A model generated the notes under the pieces. It saw only the letters and a list, made by a program, of their open reading frames with translations, was not told the origin of the DNA and made no database searches. This document shows positions 27,739 through 35,891 of a DNA stretch of 64,000 bases, one piece after another; within the stretch, counting starts at the first letter, position 1, and every line of letters begins with the position of its first letter. This DNA is from Vibrio fluvialis (GTDB lineage: Bacteria; Pseudomonadota; Gammaproteobacteria; Enterobacterales; Vibrionaceae). Both the position numbers and the translations under genes were made by a program. Location of the stretch: positions 1,488,001 to 1,552,000 of the forward strand of contig NZ_UHIP01000001.1 of the NCBI RefSeq assembly GCF_900460245.1, read 5' to 3'.

Positions 27739-29476
27739 CCACCTGATGGAACAAGAAAAGATAGAACAGCTTAATGAGGCGTTAGTGGAGCTTGAGCGCA
27801 GCAAAGAACGCGAGCAGCGATTAGCAGAGGAAAATCGCGTTATTCTGGCTGCCTTATCGGCACTCAGCCACGCGGACAACAAGTATCAGATCTTTGAAGA
27901 GTTGAAAAAAGTTCTCAGTCGTTATATTCGATTTGATGACTTCATCGTGATTTCAAAACAAAAGGAGAGCCGAACTTTCTCGACTTATCTGGCGTCTAAC
28001 CTCGCATTTCAAGGCAAAGACTGGTTCAACGGTGACAAGTTTCAGCGTGTATTGGATGGTGAATGCATCATTCTTTTTGAGCCAAGTAAACTCGAAGAAT
28101 TTCGCAATCTGAACCACTTTCTTAAAGACCAAATCAATTCCGCATTGGTCACTGGTATACGAGCGCAGACCAGTGATTCGGTACTGCTGCTGCTTGGTAC
28201 GAGAAAAGGGCAGTTTAGTCTTGAAACCAAATCGACTCTTTCACGTTTTCGACCTCTGTTGGAGCGTGCGATTAACGACATCGAACATAAAGAAGCGCTG
28301 CAAAAATTGGTCGATTTGAAAACCCGTGAACTGAAAATCGCGCAGCAACAAGCAGAGCAAGCAAATCAGTCTAAATCCCAGTTCCTTGCGATGATGAGTC
28401 ATGAGCTACGAACACCACTCAATGCGGTATTGGGTCTGATTGATTTATTGCGTGATGACTCTGATGCCTATCAGCAAGAAATGCTGGAGCAAATGGAAAA
28501 TTCTGCCGAACTTCTATTAGTCATCATTAATGACATTCTGGATCTCAGTCGCATTGAATCCGGGCATTTTGAGTTACAACGTCACTGGATAAGTTTAAGT
28601 AAAAAGCTGCAACACGCGCTCGAGTACCATAGTCAAGTGGCCCAGGCCAAAGATATTAAGTTCAATGTCAAAGCTTCAATTTGCGAGCAGTTTGAGTATT
28701 GGGTTGATTCTGTTCGCCTCACACAGATCTTGTTCAATATCATTGGCAATGCCATCAAATTTACTCATCAGGGGTTTGTCGATGTATCGTTGGTTACCGC
28801 CCGGGATCGTCTTGAAATCGAAGTCCGTGATTCCGGTATTGGTATCGACAACGAGCGTATTGAACATCTGTTTTCACCGTTCATTCAGGCTGATACGTCC
28901 ATAACGCGCAACTATGGGGGAACAGGCTTGGGTCTGGCGATTACTAAACATCTGGTTGAACTCATGGGTGGCACCATAAAAGTAAACAGCAAACTAGGCG
29001 AGGGAAGTTTGTTTACAATCTCGATTCCGTTGGAATCGAGAAGCACTGCAGCCGCCAATGAGAATGCGGGCCAACTGAGTGATACCAAAACATACGACGC
29101 TCTTGATAACAGCAAACACATTCTGGTTGTAGAAGACACAAAAACGAACCAGATGGTTATACAGTTACTGTTAAATCGAATGGGTTACAACGTAACAATT
29201 GCTAACAACGGACAACATGCTATAGAGCTCATTGAAAGAAATAGAAGTTTTGATCTTATTTTTATGGACATTTCGATGCCCATTATGGATGGAATTCAAG
29301 CAACCAGAATCTTGCGTTCTCAAAGACTGACCACTCCAATCATTGCGCTGACCGCACACTCAATGAATAGTGACCATCAAAACTGTTTGGCCGCTGGTAT
29401 GAACGATATTGTGTTAAAGCCCATTCGTAGCAAGGAACTACAACGAATCTCAGATCGCTACCTCAATCGCCGCTGA
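27725..29476 (+). CDS. vpsS: Hybrid histidine kinase (VpsS type)
   Basis: 583 residues, no membrane helix. N-terminal coiled coil (residues 5-40), a GAF-like region (45-185), a second coiled coil, HisKA with MMSHELRTPLNAVLG, HATPase with NIIGNAIKFT, RDSGIGID and GGTGLGLAITKHL, then a receiver domain with MDISMPIMDG and the KPI lysine. There is no Hpt domain, so phosphate must pass to a separate Hpt; V. cholerae VpsS feeds LuxU and biofilm genes (family knowledge). Cytoplasmic kinase controlled by the overlapping FIST protein. Confidence 0.9.
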   Translation: MSLSNHLMEQEKIEQLNEALVELERSKEREQRLAEENRVILAALSALSHADNKYQIFEELKKVLSRYIRFDDFIVISKQKESRTFSTYLASNLAFQGKDWFNGDKFQRVLDGECIILFEPSKLEEFRNLNHFLKDQINSALVTGIRAQTSDSVLLLLGTRKGQFSLETKSTLSRFRPLLERAINDIEHKEALQKLVDLKTRELKIAQQQAEQANQSKSQFLAMMSHELRTPLNAVLGLIDLLRDDSDAYQQEMLEQMENSAELLLVIINDILDLSRIESGHFELQRHWISLSKKLQHALEYHSQVAQAKDIKFNVKASICEQFEYWVDSVRLTQILFNIIGNAIKFTHQGFVDVSLVTARDRLEIEVRDSGIGIDNERIEHLFSPFIQADTSITRNYGGTGLGLAITKHLVELMGGTIKVNSKLGEGSLFTISIPLESRSTAAANENAGQLSDTKTYDALDNSKHILVVEDTKTNQMVIQLLLNRMGYNVTIANNGQHAIELIERNRSFDLIFMDISMPIMDGIQATRILRSQRLTTPIIALTAHSMNSDHQNCLAAGMNDIVLKPIRSKELQRISDRYLNRR

Positions 29477-29511
29477 TAGAAGATACCCATCCCGGTTATG
29501 TCGCCATTTTG

Positions 29512-30312
29512 ATGCTCAACAAGAAAGAGCAGAAGCCATTAGATATGACCATTGGAGGATTGCTTCTGTTGGTTGCGATTGTCTATGTCGCGGAACTGCT
29601 ATTTGCTCATCCATCAGGAGCACAACTTACGGCTGGCATTTTGGTTCCAACACTCAACAACAGTCATCAGAACTATTTGGCAGCGGGCATCTTAGGCGCG
29701 ACTGTCATACCTCACGTGATCTATCTGCATTCTGCGTTGTTCAAAAACACCTACAATCAAACTGTAGACAAGCGTCTGCGTTCAACCAAGTTTGATGTTT
29801 CAATCGCGATGGTCATCGCAGGTTTCGTCAATATTGCGATTGTTGCTATGGCAGCAGCAGCGTTTCACGCCAGCGGTAACCAACATGTAGCCGAAATTGA
29901 AACCGCATATAGGACATTAGAGCCACTAGTAGGAAAAGCCGCTTCAATATTATTCGGCGTGTCACTGATCGCGTCAGGCTTGTCATCAACCGTCGTCGGA
30001 ACAATGGCAGGTCAGGTCGTAATGCAAGGTTTTGTCCGAATGACAATCCCGATGTGGCTGCGAAGAAGTATTACCATGGCGCCATCATTTTTTGTGATTG
30101 GTTTAGGTATCAATACAACTCAAATTCTGGTGATGAGCCAGGTTACATTGAGTTTTGGCATCGCATTGGCGATCATCCCATTGGTCCTGTTTACCGCAAG
30201 CTCAGACATTATGGGCCGACATACCAACAGTAAAACGGTTACAACCGCAGGCAGTGTGATAATCGGATTGGTGTTACTACTAAACGCGTATCTATTAACA
30301 ACACTGATCTAA
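29512..30312 (+). pseudogene. mntH: Nramp-type Mn2+ transporter, N-terminally truncated remnant
   Basis: 266 residues matching E. coli MntH from the loop before its fifth helix to the C-terminus: ILGATVIPHVIYLHSAL (with a variant of the MPH metal motif), MVIAGFVNIAIVAMAAAAFH, GLSSTVVGTMAGQVVMQGF and NSKTVTTAGSVIIGL. About 145 N-terminal residues, including the helix-1 DPGN metal-binding motif, are missing. The frame before the ATG stays open into the vpsS end but encodes nothing Nramp-like, and no ribosome site is visible. It is probably a deletion remnant, unable to transport. Confidence 0.82.
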
Positions 30313-30479
30313 GTTATTAGTTACGTGTAATCATAATTACTGTATTGATTACACGTATTTTACGTTAATCAATATAGTAATTATATACTTTATGGTAAAT
30401 TGATTATGTTCAATGAGTTAGAGCATTATCAAGTAAGATAGGGGCAAACGTAATGTATGTATTTATTCTTATGTACATT

Positions 30480-30507
30480 ATTTAACATAATACACATAAT
30501 GCGCACT
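30480..30507 (-). other. dif: Chromosomal dif site / left phage attachment site
   Basis: Read on the minus strand: XerC arm AGTGCGCATTA, 6-base centre TGTGTA, XerD arm TTATGTTAAAT. Both arms and the spacing match the dif sites of E. coli and V. cholerae chromosome 1; the XerD arm is identical to the universal form. It resolves chromosome dimers through XerC/XerD and is used by integrative elements as their target. The phage lies on the XerC-arm side. Confidence 0.93.
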
Positions 30508-30850
30508 GAAGTAGTAGCTCTTTAAGCTGTACCGCGTACAACATTAGTCCGCCCAAAGCCATTGATATACTTGAAATTCCTAGCCCGTTAAACTTTTTTC
30601 CGATGCTTTGCCATAGTGCTTGGGCTTCGTAGGTTTTCGCTTTATCCATCGCTAAACCGATTAGAGCCTTTTCTTTGTCTTCGCCTACAGCTTCCGCCAA
30701 CATAAGTATTTGATTTTCTTTCAAGTATGTTCTGCCTTTACGCACATCAGTCAGCATTTGAGGACTTATCCCTAAATCTGGCGCGATTTGCTTGTATTGA
30801 ACATAGTTCATCTGCTCTTTATAGGCATCAATGAGCTTGTTTGTATACAT
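30482..30850 (-). CDS. Phage repressor-like HTH protein (DUF3693 type)
   Basis: 122 residues from the ATG at 30850 (AGGA seven bases upstream; a GTG at 30880 is an alternative). The N-terminal half has an HTH, YVQYKQIAPDLGISPQMLTD, followed by VRKGRTYLKENQILMLAEAVG, as in DUF3693 proteins of Vibrio phages; the C-terminal part is hydrophobic. Its last eight residues and stop are encoded by the dif core, so the C-terminus is created by integration. Divergent from the structural genes, with three operators in between, it is the likely counterpart of CTX RstR. Confidence 0.85.
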   Translation of the reverse strand: MYTNKLIDAYKEQMNYVQYKQIAPDLGISPQMLTDVRKGRTYLKENQILMLAEAVGEDKEKALIGLAMDKAKTYEAQALWQSIGKKFNGLGISSISMALGGLMLYAVQLKELLLQCALCVLC

Positions 30851-30898
30851 TTTCCAATCCTGCGTTTCGGTCGTTTTCACCTGATTCTAGCTCATTTG

Positions 30899-30960
30899 TA
30901 CGAAACTTATCGTATTTACAGTACGGAGAATTTCGTATTTACTCTACGAAAATTATCGTA
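30899..30960. promoter_or_regulatory. Three tandem phage operators
   Basis: Three 16-bp inverted repeats of the form TACGA-N6-TCGTA: TACGAAACTTATCGTA (30899-30914), TACGGAGAATTTCGTA (30922-30937) and TACGAAAATTATCGTA (30945-30960). Start-to-start spacing is exactly 23 bp. They lie between the divergent repressor gene and the exonuclease gene, the place expected for repressor operators. Confidence 0.85.
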
Positions 30961-31030
30961 CTTGGCCGCCTTGGATGCTCGACCTTAACTCGACTCCTTG
31001 GTGGCCTCCCAACTAGTTAAGGTGGTTGCT

Positions 31031-31594
31031 ATGTCTATTCACGCTTTACCTCTATCAGATGCTGTCATTCTCGACACGGAAACTACGGGCTTAGATTCGA
31101 GTGCTCGTATTGTTGAAATTTCACTGATTGATGCTGAGTCCGGTCTAACTCTCTACAGCGGTCTGGTGAATCCCATGATTCAGATTCCCGCTGAGGCTAC
31201 GGCTATTCACGGCATCACTAATGAAGATGTTGCAGACAAGCCCACGTTTGATGTGGTTTGGAATGAAATCAAAGACTTCCTTTTTGAACAACACGTCATC
31301 GTTTACAACTTCGATTACGACTACCGACTCATCAAACAATCGCTCTCAGACTTCGATTACCCATTGGCAAATTTAATTCATTTTTTTGGTGGCGGTCTGT
31401 GTGCAATGGCCTGGTATGCGGAGTTTTATGGCGATTGGAATGATTACCATGAATGCTACAAATGGCAACGTTTGACCGCTGCCTGTGCACAACAAAATAT
31501 CGATGTGTCTGATCTAACCGCTCACCGCGCTTTGGCCGATTGCGAAATGACTCGCCGCCTTATTCATGCTGTTAACGCAAAGATTAAGGGCTGA
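31031..31594 (+). CDS. DnaQ-like 3'-5' exonuclease encoded by the phage
   Basis: 187 residues from the ATG at 31031 with AAGGTGG upstream. ExoI motif VILDTETTGLDSSA (DxE), ExoII region YNFDYDYRLI, ExoIII HRALADCEMTRRL (HxxxxD) match the DEDDh exonuclease superfamily, so catalytic residues are intact. It is the first gene rightward of the operators and heads the phage operon. Such a gene is not a standard inovirus component. Confidence 0.88.
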   Translation: MSIHALPLSDAVILDTETTGLDSSARIVEISLIDAESGLTLYSGLVNPMIQIPAEATAIHGITNEDVADKPTFDVVWNEIKDFLFEQHVIVYNFDYDYRLIKQSLSDFDYPLANLIHFFGGGLCAMAWYAEFYGDWNDYHECYKWQRLTAACAQQNIDVSDLTAHRALADCEMTRRLIHAVNAKIKG

Positions 31595-31597
31595 ATC

Positions 31598-31855
31598 ATG
31601 ACTGGCGATTTCATCCTATTGACCACTGAGGACATTGAAAGCATCGCGTTCATTCTGGCCGTGTATGTCTCGATGTTCTGTTTCGCTGGGTTCATGGGCG
31701 CACGCATCGTCAGTTTTATCCTAGATGCAATAGAACGTTACACCGTGACATTTGAAGTGAAGCGTTTGATTGTGCGTCGTAACCAGTTAGCCCGTGAAGT
31801 TTTTCAGCTTGAACAGCAACGTCACGCGCTTAAACGTCAAAGTCTGGATGCGTGA
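31598..31855 (+). CDS. Small phage membrane protein, unknown
   Basis: 85 residues, starting 3 bp after the exonuclease gene. One membrane helix (IAFILAVYVSMFCFAGFMGA), then a basic coiled-coil-like tail (VRRNQLAREVFQLEQQRHAL). Not recognised. Position before rep suggests an early phage function. Confidence 0.7.
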   Translation: MTGDFILLTTEDIESIAFILAVYVSMFCFAGFMGARIVSFILDAIERYTVTFEVKRLIVRRNQLAREVFQLEQQRHALKRQSLDA

Positions 31856-31857
31856 TT

Positions 31858-32058
31858 ATGGATACCATCTACTTCGACAACGAACCCAACATCGGACTCA
31901 ACGTCTATTTCCCTTGGGGACATCGCTTCTTCAAATCTCAGTTTGAGTTTGACCTGTATCTGTCGACGCATTACGGCACCGACCCATATCAACTGGTCGA
32001 AATCACTGATGAAAACTACCAGGAGCTGCTGCTCAAGGGGGTTTTCCATGCCATCTAA
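31858..32058 (+). CDS. Small phage protein, unknown
   Basis: 66 residues from the ATG at 31858, two bases after the previous stop; it overlaps the rep start by 11 bases. Aromatic-rich and acidic (YFPWGHRFFKSQFEFDLYL, QLVEITDENYQELLL). The last part resembles short uncharacterised proteins preceding inovirus rep genes. No function assigned. Confidence 0.68.
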   Translation: MDTIYFDNEPNIGLNVYFPWGHRFFKSQFEFDLYLSTHYGTDPYQLVEITDENYQELLLKGVFHAI

Positions 32059-33164
32059 AAAAACGCATCCGTTCCACGATTCGATTCGTCCGGTCAAGGT
32101 TGATCACCTGGCGTTTACCTTTGCGTATTCCGACCTGCGTCACTTAGACCGCTCGAATGACCAAGACTTCGTGAACCTCCAGTTCCCTGAATATCGAGAG
32201 CCGCCACTCTCTACACCAGAGCAGTTGGAGCACGCCATCACTAAATACAAGAACAAGGTGCGCAAAGTCTTAGCGCATCGCCTGGAGGAATTCATGCAAA
32301 AAGTCATGGGTTTCCGTCTGTCACCGATGCGTGGTCGCGGCCTGCATGGTTACAACGATTCCGCGGTGATTCTTGACCCAACGGGCACCCAAGAATGTGG
32401 CCTGATAGGTATCGGCGGCAATAACGACACCGTATTCGTGCAAATCAACGGCACGGGCTGCACTCGTCTATTTGAACGTATTTCCCACACCAAACTGCAT
32501 TGGTGGTTGGCCACGATTTTGGGTGTCACTCGCCTAGCCCGTCTTGACCTGGCGGTGGATGACTACACCGGAATTTTCAACGCTCAGTACGCTGAGAAGT
32601 GTTTTTATGAAGGCGCATTTCGCACGGCCAATCGTGGTCGTGGTCCGTCAATGGTTCCTCATAAACGCATTACCGAAAGCGGTGAACTGATGGAAGAAGC
32701 CACCATTGTGGGCTCTCGTTCGTCGTCGGTGTACTGGCGTATCTACAACAAAAAGCTGGAGCAGAAAATCTCTGACCCTGAGCTGGTTTGGTATCGCAAC
32801 GAAGTCGAGCTGAAGAAGTGCGACATTGATTTGCTGGCCACGCCCGCCTCGGCCTTTGCTGGCCTGTGTGATTTTTGCCGCCTCAATTGAGCCAGCGGCA
32901 CCAGTGAAATTCAGCAAGAACAAGAAAGCGCAAGGTCTGGAATTCTTCGCGCGTATCGCCTGGGTGCGTCGTCAATGTGGCGTTGCCCTGGCTGAAGTGA
33001 TTGCAATGACGGAGGGTGACCTGGGCGAAGCCTTTGGGATGCTCATTCCTCATAAACATCGACGGGACGACTTCGACGAACTCGGCGTTCCCGACTCTTA
33101 CACCCAACTGAAACACACCATAACGGAGTTAAGGCAATGGCAACCATTACAGGTATCGCAATAA
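32048..33164 (+). pseudogene. Phage replication initiator (RstA/pII-like), frameshifted
   Basis: The frame from ATG 32048 encodes a rolling-circle initiator-like protein (GFRLSPMRGRGLHGYN, RLARLDLAVDDYTGIF, YWRIYNKKLEQKI, WYRNEVELKKCDIDLL) but stops at 32890 just after SAFAGLCDFC. The following frame continues the family C-terminus (FFARIAWVRRQCGVALAEV, GDLGEAFGMLIPHKHR, LGVPDSYTQLKHTI) to 33164. Dropping one T from the five-T run at 32872-32876 joins the parts as CDFAASIEPAAPVKF, giving about 371 residues, the normal family length. Mutation, sequencing error, or +1 frameshifting are all possible. Confidence 0.85.
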
Positions 33165-33475
33165 AGACGTTCCCGAAATCGGGCACAAAAATCGCTGAAC
33201 TGTGCGTATTACGTCCGGTGGAAACCGTGAACGCTGAGAAGTTTGAGCAATACGGCATCGGCTTTAACACCGATATTCCTTACAACAAACAACCGCTGCG
33301 CGTGAACCTGGAGTACGCCCAAAAGCTTATCCAGTCCCGCGCCTTTGTCCCGAACCGTGACTACGACATCAAGTTTGGCAGCAATCCGGAAGACCCGCTT
33401 GAAGTCGTGGTGACTGACCTGGTTCCGGTCGACGAAGACATTAAGAAATACTTTGCTGAACAGCTCAAGAAATAA
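33137..33475 (+). CDS. Phage single-stranded DNA-binding protein (DUF1293/pV-like)
   Basis: 112 residues, overlapping the rep 3' end by 28 bases. Length and sequence (MATITGIAIKTFPKSGTKIA, LEYAQKLIQSRAFVPNRDYD) fit the 112-residue protein of VGJ-type Vibrio inoviruses, thought to coat viral ssDNA like pV of Ff phages. Position between rep and coat genes agrees. Confidence 0.82.
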   Translation: MATITGIAIKTFPKSGTKIAELCVLRPVETVNAEKFEQYGIGFNTDIPYNKQPLRVNLEYAQKLIQSRAFVPNRDYDIKFGSNPEDPLEVVVTDLVPVDEDIKKYFAEQLKK

Positions 33476-33484
33476 GGGGCTGTC

Positions 33485-33712
33485 ATGAGCAAGTGCGTAA
33501 TCGACTACAACGGCTATGTGATGACGTCATCGACGGCCTGCGATTACGTGGTGTTAACGTCAGACGAAGCCAACAACCTACTCAATAACACTTCGTCTGA
33601 TTCGTTAAATATCGACCCTGCTTTGTACTCCACCGTGTCGGGCTATCTGCTGTTGTCCCTCATTGGTGGCCACATCCTTGGTCGAATCGTTAAAGCCCTC
33701 GGTAGAGGGTGA
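33485..33712 (+). CDS. Small phage protein with C-terminal membrane helix
   Basis: 75 residues. N-terminal CVIDYNGYVMTSSTACDYVV, a Ser/Asn-rich middle, then a membrane helix (YSTVSGYLLLSLIGGHILGR). Likely a minor virion component or assembly factor by position between the ssDNA-binding and major coat genes. Its TGA stop lies inside the perfect matS-like site. Confidence 0.7.
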   Translation: MSKCVIDYNGYVMTSSTACDYVVLTSDEANNLLNNTSSDSLNIDPALYSTVSGYLLLSLIGGHILGRIVKALGRG

Positions 33713-33721
33713 CACTGTCAC
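33709..33721. promoter_or_regulatory. matS site inside the prophage, exact consensus
   Basis: GTGACACTGTCAC matches GTGACRNYGTCAC at all fixed positions. It covers the stop codon of one phage gene and the gap before the major coat gene. Whether MatP binds here has to be tested; the match could be chance or selected. Confidence 0.65.
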
Positions 33722-33740
33722 TAACAACGGAGATACACCC

Positions 33741-33956
33741 ATGAAATACATGAACCTTCTGAAACAACACTCTGCAAAAATCGCGGCGGGTACTGGTGCC
33801 CTAGTCCTGTCTGGTGCGGCTCGTGCTGACGTTGCTGAATCCATCACCACAGCAGTGTCGACTGGCCAGGCTAACTACACGCTGGTTGTGGTTGGTCTGA
33901 TTGGTTTGGCGGCCATCGGTTTTGGTCTGCGTGCCATCATCGGCGCGATGCGTTAA
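33741..33956 (+). CDS. Major coat protein pVIII
   Basis: 71 residues with GGAG eight bases upstream. Signal peptide with basic start and cleavage after GAARA; mature part DVAESITTAVSTGQANY then a hydrophobic helix LVVVGLIGLAAIGFGL and a basic end. This is the normal pVIII plan (acidic outside, hydrophobic middle, basic inside facing DNA). It is the virion shell protein. Confidence 0.88.
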   Translation: MKYMNLLKQHSAKIAAGTGALVLSGAARADVAESITTAVSTGQANYTLVVVGLIGLAAIGFGLRAIIGAMR

Positions 33957-33959
33957 GCC

Positions 33960-34058
33960 ATGACCGAGCTGATATCTAACGTCATCACCATACTCTTAGC
34001 CCTGGCTAATGGTGGGGCGTTTATATACGGCTTCTACACTGGAATCAACGCCTCCTAA
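33960..34058 (+). CDS. Very small minor coat protein (pVII/pIX-like)
   Basis: 32 residues: MTELISNVITILLALANGG followed by AFIYGFYTGINAS. One hydrophobic helix and no signal peptide, as in pVII/pIX of Ff phages, which cap the emerging virion end. It sits 3 bp after the coat gene and its stop is within the following terminator stem. Too short for most gene callers. Confidence 0.7.
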   Translation: MTELISNVITILLALANGGAFIYGFYTGINAS

Positions 34059-34070
34059 CGGGGGCGTTTT
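34047..34070 (+). terminator. Terminator between coat genes and pIII
   Basis: AACGCCTCC, loop TAAC, GGGGGCGTT then TT; one T-G pair in the stem. A terminator after the major coat gene is also the arrangement in Ff phages, where it keeps coat expression far above pIII. Confidence 0.85.
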
Positions 34071-34075
34071 ACTTC

Positions 34076-35536
34076 ATGGGGTGGCTTATGCAAGCGGCAA
34101 TCAATACCTGTCTGACTCTCCTACTTTTACTCTCCGTCTTTCTGTCAGCGTCTTCTCATGCCGAGGATGACACTCTGTGCCCGATAGGATTTCAGCGGAC
34201 TTTTCAGTGGAAATACACCGAGTTTGGCGTCTATCCCAAGGAAGGGTTTTGCTCATCTCTGGACAACTGCCGCTATCGTTTCAACACATCGACCTGTGAC
34301 GACGGCAATGTCCTGTGTAGCGGTATCGGGTTTGGGGATGGCTTTTACTGTGGCGACGATAATTCACTTCCTACGTGTGACGATAACAACAACTGTGAAG
34401 CACCGACCCCAGACCCATCCGACCCACTTGATCCGAAACTGGTCTCTTACGATGTGGCGTGTGGCTCTTACTTCTATGACCAGGGCAACACTAAAGGCTG
34501 GAGCGGAAAATGTGACGGCTCCTTGCATGTGCCGGACTACACCGAACCTCTGAACTATCTCAAAGGCGTGATGCAAGACGCTCGGCGCTTAACCTTTGGT
34601 AACGCTCAGGCACTCGAACACCTCAAGAAAACCGTCGATACCTTGCCAAGTGATATCAACAATGCGATGGAGATGTCTGAAAACCGACTGATTGAGCGTA
34701 TGGATGACACGATGAGTAGCGCCAACAGCACGATTGTGACTAGGCTCGATACCATGATTTCCGGTGGTGTGTCGCTCATCCCTGAGACCAACACCAAACT
34801 TGAAGAGATTTATGTCGAAGCCAGGCTCGCCAACCTTAACGCGTTCTCGGCCATGAGCAGTAATAGCCGGATACTCGGTATCGAACAACTGCTGTTTATG
34901 GAAGTGATGCCTTCCCTGAATACGCTGAAATCCGACACGACCGACCTGCGCAAGTCCAGCGCCAAACTCTCTAAGGACACGGCCGAAAATTTCACGACCA
35001 CCAATGGCAAGATTGACTCACTGGAAAGCACCACGTCCGGCAACTTTGACGCCACCAACACCAAGATTGATGGGCTGGCCGATGGTTTAAAAGCCTTGTC
35101 TGAACAAATCAGCGCGGGCTCTGGTACTGGCTCTGGTGACGTCGACCTGTCTGGCATCGAGTCCAGGCTCAAGGGCATTCAGGACACGCTCAACGGTGTC
35201 GGCCTGTCCGGTCGGGCTTTCGAGGGGCAAGTCGATTTTGAAGGCAATGGCCTTTACGGTTCGGACGCGATTGACAAGCTCCAGGGCGAAATCGAACAGC
35301 TTCAGGAGCAATACCAAGAGCAGATGGGACAGTTTAAGTCCCTGTTCACGTTCGACGAATCTCAGCTTAACTCTGGCGAATACGTCAAACACGAATGGAC
35401 GTTCACCTTTGCCAATGGTCGCACCAACTCATTCAGTTCAGGTGTGTTCCCTGCACTGCTCCAGAACGCCAACTTTATCGCCGCCGTGTTGTTGTTCCTG
35501 GCGGTACTGCTTGGCATCAAAGCCCTGACGGATTAG
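34076..35536 (+). CDS. Phage adsorption protein pIII
   Basis: 486 residues (a second ATG at 34088 is possible). Signal peptide ending SASSHAED; N-terminal domain rich in cysteines (about 14 in residues 35-150, e.g. CDDGNVLCSG, CDDNNNCEAP); a long middle of helical repeats (FDATNTKIDGL, RKSSAKLSKDTAENF) likely forming coiled coil; glycine/serine linker SGTGSGDVD; C-terminal membrane anchor NANFIAAVLLFLAVLLGIKA. pIII binds the host pilus and then TolA; the receptor here is unknown. Confidence 0.85.
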   Translation: MGWLMQAAINTCLTLLLLLSVFLSASSHAEDDTLCPIGFQRTFQWKYTEFGVYPKEGFCSSLDNCRYRFNTSTCDDGNVLCSGIGFGDGFYCGDDNSLPTCDDNNNCEAPTPDPSDPLDPKLVSYDVACGSYFYDQGNTKGWSGKCDGSLHVPDYTEPLNYLKGVMQDARRLTFGNAQALEHLKKTVDTLPSDINNAMEMSENRLIERMDDTMSSANSTIVTRLDTMISGGVSLIPETNTKLEEIYVEARLANLNAFSAMSSNSRILGIEQLLFMEVMPSLNTLKSDTTDLRKSSAKLSKDTAENFTTTNGKIDSLESTTSGNFDATNTKIDGLADGLKALSEQISAGSGTGSGDVDLSGIESRLKGIQDTLNGVGLSGRAFEGQVDFEGNGLYGSDAIDKLQGEIEQLQEQYQEQMGQFKSLFTFDESQLNSGEYVKHEWTFTFANGRTNSFSSGVFPALLQNANFIAAVLLFLAVLLGIKALTD

Positions 35537-35544
35537 GAGGACGT

Positions 35545-35886
35545 ATGCAATTTTTCGTTGATCTCATTAGCTCACTCGGCGACTTCGGCCAGACCATCGT
35601 CGACTTCCTGGACTTCGTCCCGACCTACTTTCAGCAGCTCGTTGCCTACATCAACGTGTGGTACATCAAACTCAAACTCGTGGGTCTGATTTGGACAATG
35701 CAGGTCTACTACGCCACCGCCAAGATACTGCTTGAAGAAATCGGATTCACTCAGGCGATTGCGTCAGCCTTTAACGCGCTGCCGGATGAACTGCGCTACT
35801 ACGCGCACGCCTTTGGCCTGCCTCGTGCTATCAGTGTCTATTTCAACTTCGTCGCCACGGGCTTCGTCATGAAAATGCTGAGGTAA
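35545..35886 (+). CDS. Minor coat protein pVI (DUF2523 type)
   Basis: 113 residues with AGGAGG upstream of the ATG at 35545. Three hydrophobic segments (VWYIKLKLVGLIWTMQVYYA is one) and the end FGLPRAISVYFNFVATGFVM match DUF2523/pVI of Vibrio inoviruses. It anchors pIII to the virion end. Followed five bases later by zot. Confidence 0.85.
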   Translation: MQFFVDLISSLGDFGQTIVDFLDFVPTYFQQLVAYINVWYIKLKLVGLIWTMQVYYATAKILLEEIGFTQAIASAFNALPDELRYYAHAFGLPRAISVYFNFVATGFVMKMLR

Positions 35887-35891
35887 CACCG

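Noticed and set aside
32826..33164. Separate 112-residue gene after rep
   Set aside because: Its sequence is the C-terminus of the replication protein in the shifted frame, and its first 15-20 residues are out-of-frame translation of rep.
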